This document shows, in pieces, positions 62,972-64,000 of a stretch of DNA of 64,000 bases (positions within the stretch are counted from its first letter, which is position 1; each line of letters starts with the position of its first letter). Source of the stretch: Lewinellaceae bacterium SD302 (GTDB lineage: Bacteria; Bacteroidota; Bacteroidia; Chitinophagales; Saprospiraceae). The translations under genes and the position numbers were made by a program. The stretch covers positions 62,001 through 126,000 of the forward strand of contig PDLQ01000007.1 in the NCBI GenBank assembly GCA_002591745.1, read 5' to 3'. Under the pieces are notes generated by a model. The model made no database searches. It had not been told where the DNA came from and saw only the letters and a program-made list of their open reading frames with translations.

Positions 62972-64000
62972 AGGCCCATGAGTTTAGCCACAATGTTGCG
63001 TTGAATATCCGAGGTGCCGGCGTAAAGTATTCCTCCCAGGGCATCGCGGAGATCGCGTTCCGGACCATCTTCGTCCGTGAGGTAGCTTCCACCCCCAAAG
63101 GTGCGCATGGCGTCCAGGCTGGATGCAACGAAAGATTCACTGAGGTGCAGTTTGAGCAGGGCGGCTTCCATGAGCGCCGGTTTGCCCTGCTGTTTCAGCC
63201 AGGCCGTTTTGTAGAGTAGCAGCCGGGCCGTTTCCAGCCGTAATTTCATATCGACTAAGCGATTAGAGACGGACTGAAACTGCCCGATGGGCCGACCGAA
63301 CTGTTCCCTTTTTTTAGCAAATTCCAGACTCTGTTCCAATTGCCTTTTCATGGCTCCCAGCTGGCTGGCCAGGATGGAGCAGCGGTCGTACTCCAGGCTG
63401 TGATTGACGATAGCAAAACCGGAACCTTCGCTACCGAGTATGGCGTTGGCCGGAATTTCACAGTTCTCGAAGATCAATTCGCCAATGGGAACGCTGCGCA
63501 TCCCGAGTTTGCCCATGCGGGGCGTTTGGGTAAAACCGGGCGTACCGCGCTCCACCAGAAAAGCACTAACCCCCCATTTGCCCATTTCCGGGCGGGCATT
63601 GGCGAAGACAAGGACTACGTCAGCGGCCGGGCCAAGTGTGATCAGGCGTTTTTTACCATTCAATACGTAATTGCCCGCTTCGTTTTTAGCGGCGCTTAAT
63701 TGCATGCTCATTACGTCGCTGCCGGCGTTCGGCTCGGTCAGGGCGTGGGCGCCGATCATTTTCCCGCTCACCATGGGGCGCAGGTATTTTTCTTTTTGTT
63801 CCTCACTGCCAAAATGAAGGATGGGCATCTGTACCGTCCACATCTGAGCGTTAAGGGCAAAGGGCAGGCCATTGTCGTTACAGGCGTAGCCAAAACCCTC
63901 CATGGCGAGTAAAGCGCGCGGAAAATCAACTTCTTCCAGTTCTCCCCCGTACGCCCTGGGTGCGGCCAGGCCCTGCACGCCGAACTCGGCACATTTGGTC
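62968..64000 (-). CDS. acyl-CoA dehydrogenase family protein, cut by the right window edge
   Basis: At least 343 residues; the reading frame runs on to base 64000, so the N-terminus lies outside. FAD motifs: HALTEPNAGSDVMSMQL, FENCEIPANAILG, YDRCSILASQLGAM, REQFGRPIGQFQSV, and the end RDALGGILYAGTSDIQRNIV. The TSDIQRNIVAKLMG tail is like that of the prolyl dehydrogenases PltE, RedW and CloN3, which act on prolyl-S-carrier protein to make the pyrrole ring. General fatty-acyl-CoA oxidation is the alternative, but it is coupled by a 4-nt overlap to the adenylating gene. Confidence 0.85.
   Translation of the reverse strand, partial: TKCAEFGVQGLAAPRAYGGELEEVDFPRALLAMEGFGYACNDNGLPFALNAQMWTVQMPILHFGSEEQKEKYLRPMVSGKMIGAHALTEPNAGSDVMSMQLSAAKNEAGNYVLNGKKRLITLGPAADVVLVFANARPEMGKWGVSAFLVERGTPGFTQTPRMGKLGMRSVPIGELIFENCEIPANAILGSEGSGFAIVNHSLEYDRCSILASQLGAMKRQLEQSLEFAKKREQFGRPIGQFQSVSNRLVDMKLRLETARLLLYKTAWLKQQGKPALMEAALLKLHLSESFVASSLDAMRTFGGGSYLTDEDGPERDLRDALGGILYAGTSDIQRNIVAKLMGL

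Noticed and set aside
1-64000. tRNA, rRNA, riboswitch, insertion sequence or phage genes
   Set aside because: None recognised on reading; a tRNAscan, Rfam and ISfinder run would be decisive and could still show small RNAs.

Overview
The window is chromosomal DNA of a Bacteroidota bacterium, most like the Lewinella/Saprospiraceae group. This is inferred from four secreted proteins with type IX secretion (T9SS) C-terminal sorting domains, a hybrid two-component system (HTCS), a CarboxypepD-type TonB receptor, TAnnTTTG promoter elements, no clear Shine-Dalgarno sequences, DUF4331 and DUF4097 proteins, and about 50% GC. No rRNA, tRNA, CRISPR array, phage or intact transposon was seen.

Layout. 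0-9.4 kb: DigH/GHL10-like hydrolase, coiled-coil secreted protein, TonB receptor, MscS channel, three small tail-anchored proteins, thiolase and a TrpF-like protein. 9.5-16.4 kb: an HTCS sensor-regulator, a free AraC domain, a membrane protein and a GH16 beta-glucanase, probably a glucan-sensing and degrading group. 16.5-25 kb: housekeeping genes (GlmM, PAP2 phosphatase, Ung, NrtR-like NUDIX regulator next to PncB, quinoprotein dehydrogenase, outer-membrane barrel). 25.3-28.4 kb: ECF sigma factor, HEAT-repeat anti-sigma and two DUF4097 proteins. 28.3-32.4 kb: nucleoside permease, ABC exporter and a one-domain asparaginase. 32.4-47 kb: surface-glycan genes (glycosyltransferases, methyltransferase, ManC, flippase, sulfotransferase, WbpB-like dehydrogenase) with two T9SS surface proteins between them; 40-44.8 kb is clearly AT-richer. 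47-52.3 kb: TPR lipoprotein and two tandem DUF4331 proteins. 52.4-64 kb, minus strand: WecB, then a tightly coupled operon of acyltransferase, fucosyltransferase, FkbM methyltransferase, GT1 glycosyltransferase, C-A-PCP NRPS, carrier protein, adenylating enzyme and acyl-CoA dehydrogenase (cut by the right edge).

Two observations stand out. First, a short motif with core GCTACTTTG occurs 21 times (about 0.5 expected), in genes and between them, in both orientations and sometimes as inverted pairs. It has a conserved flank and behaves like a genome-wide signal sequence comparable to DNA-uptake sequences or HIP1; it is not explained by any gene. Second, the adenylating enzyme, carrier protein and acyl-CoA dehydrogenase at 61-64 kb look like the trio that makes pyrrole-2-carboxyl-S-carrier protein from proline, here joined to a short NRPS and glycan-tailoring enzymes.

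All identifications come from reading the sequence and remembered family features; no search was run. Start codons were moved inward where a signal peptide or family N-terminus demanded it.
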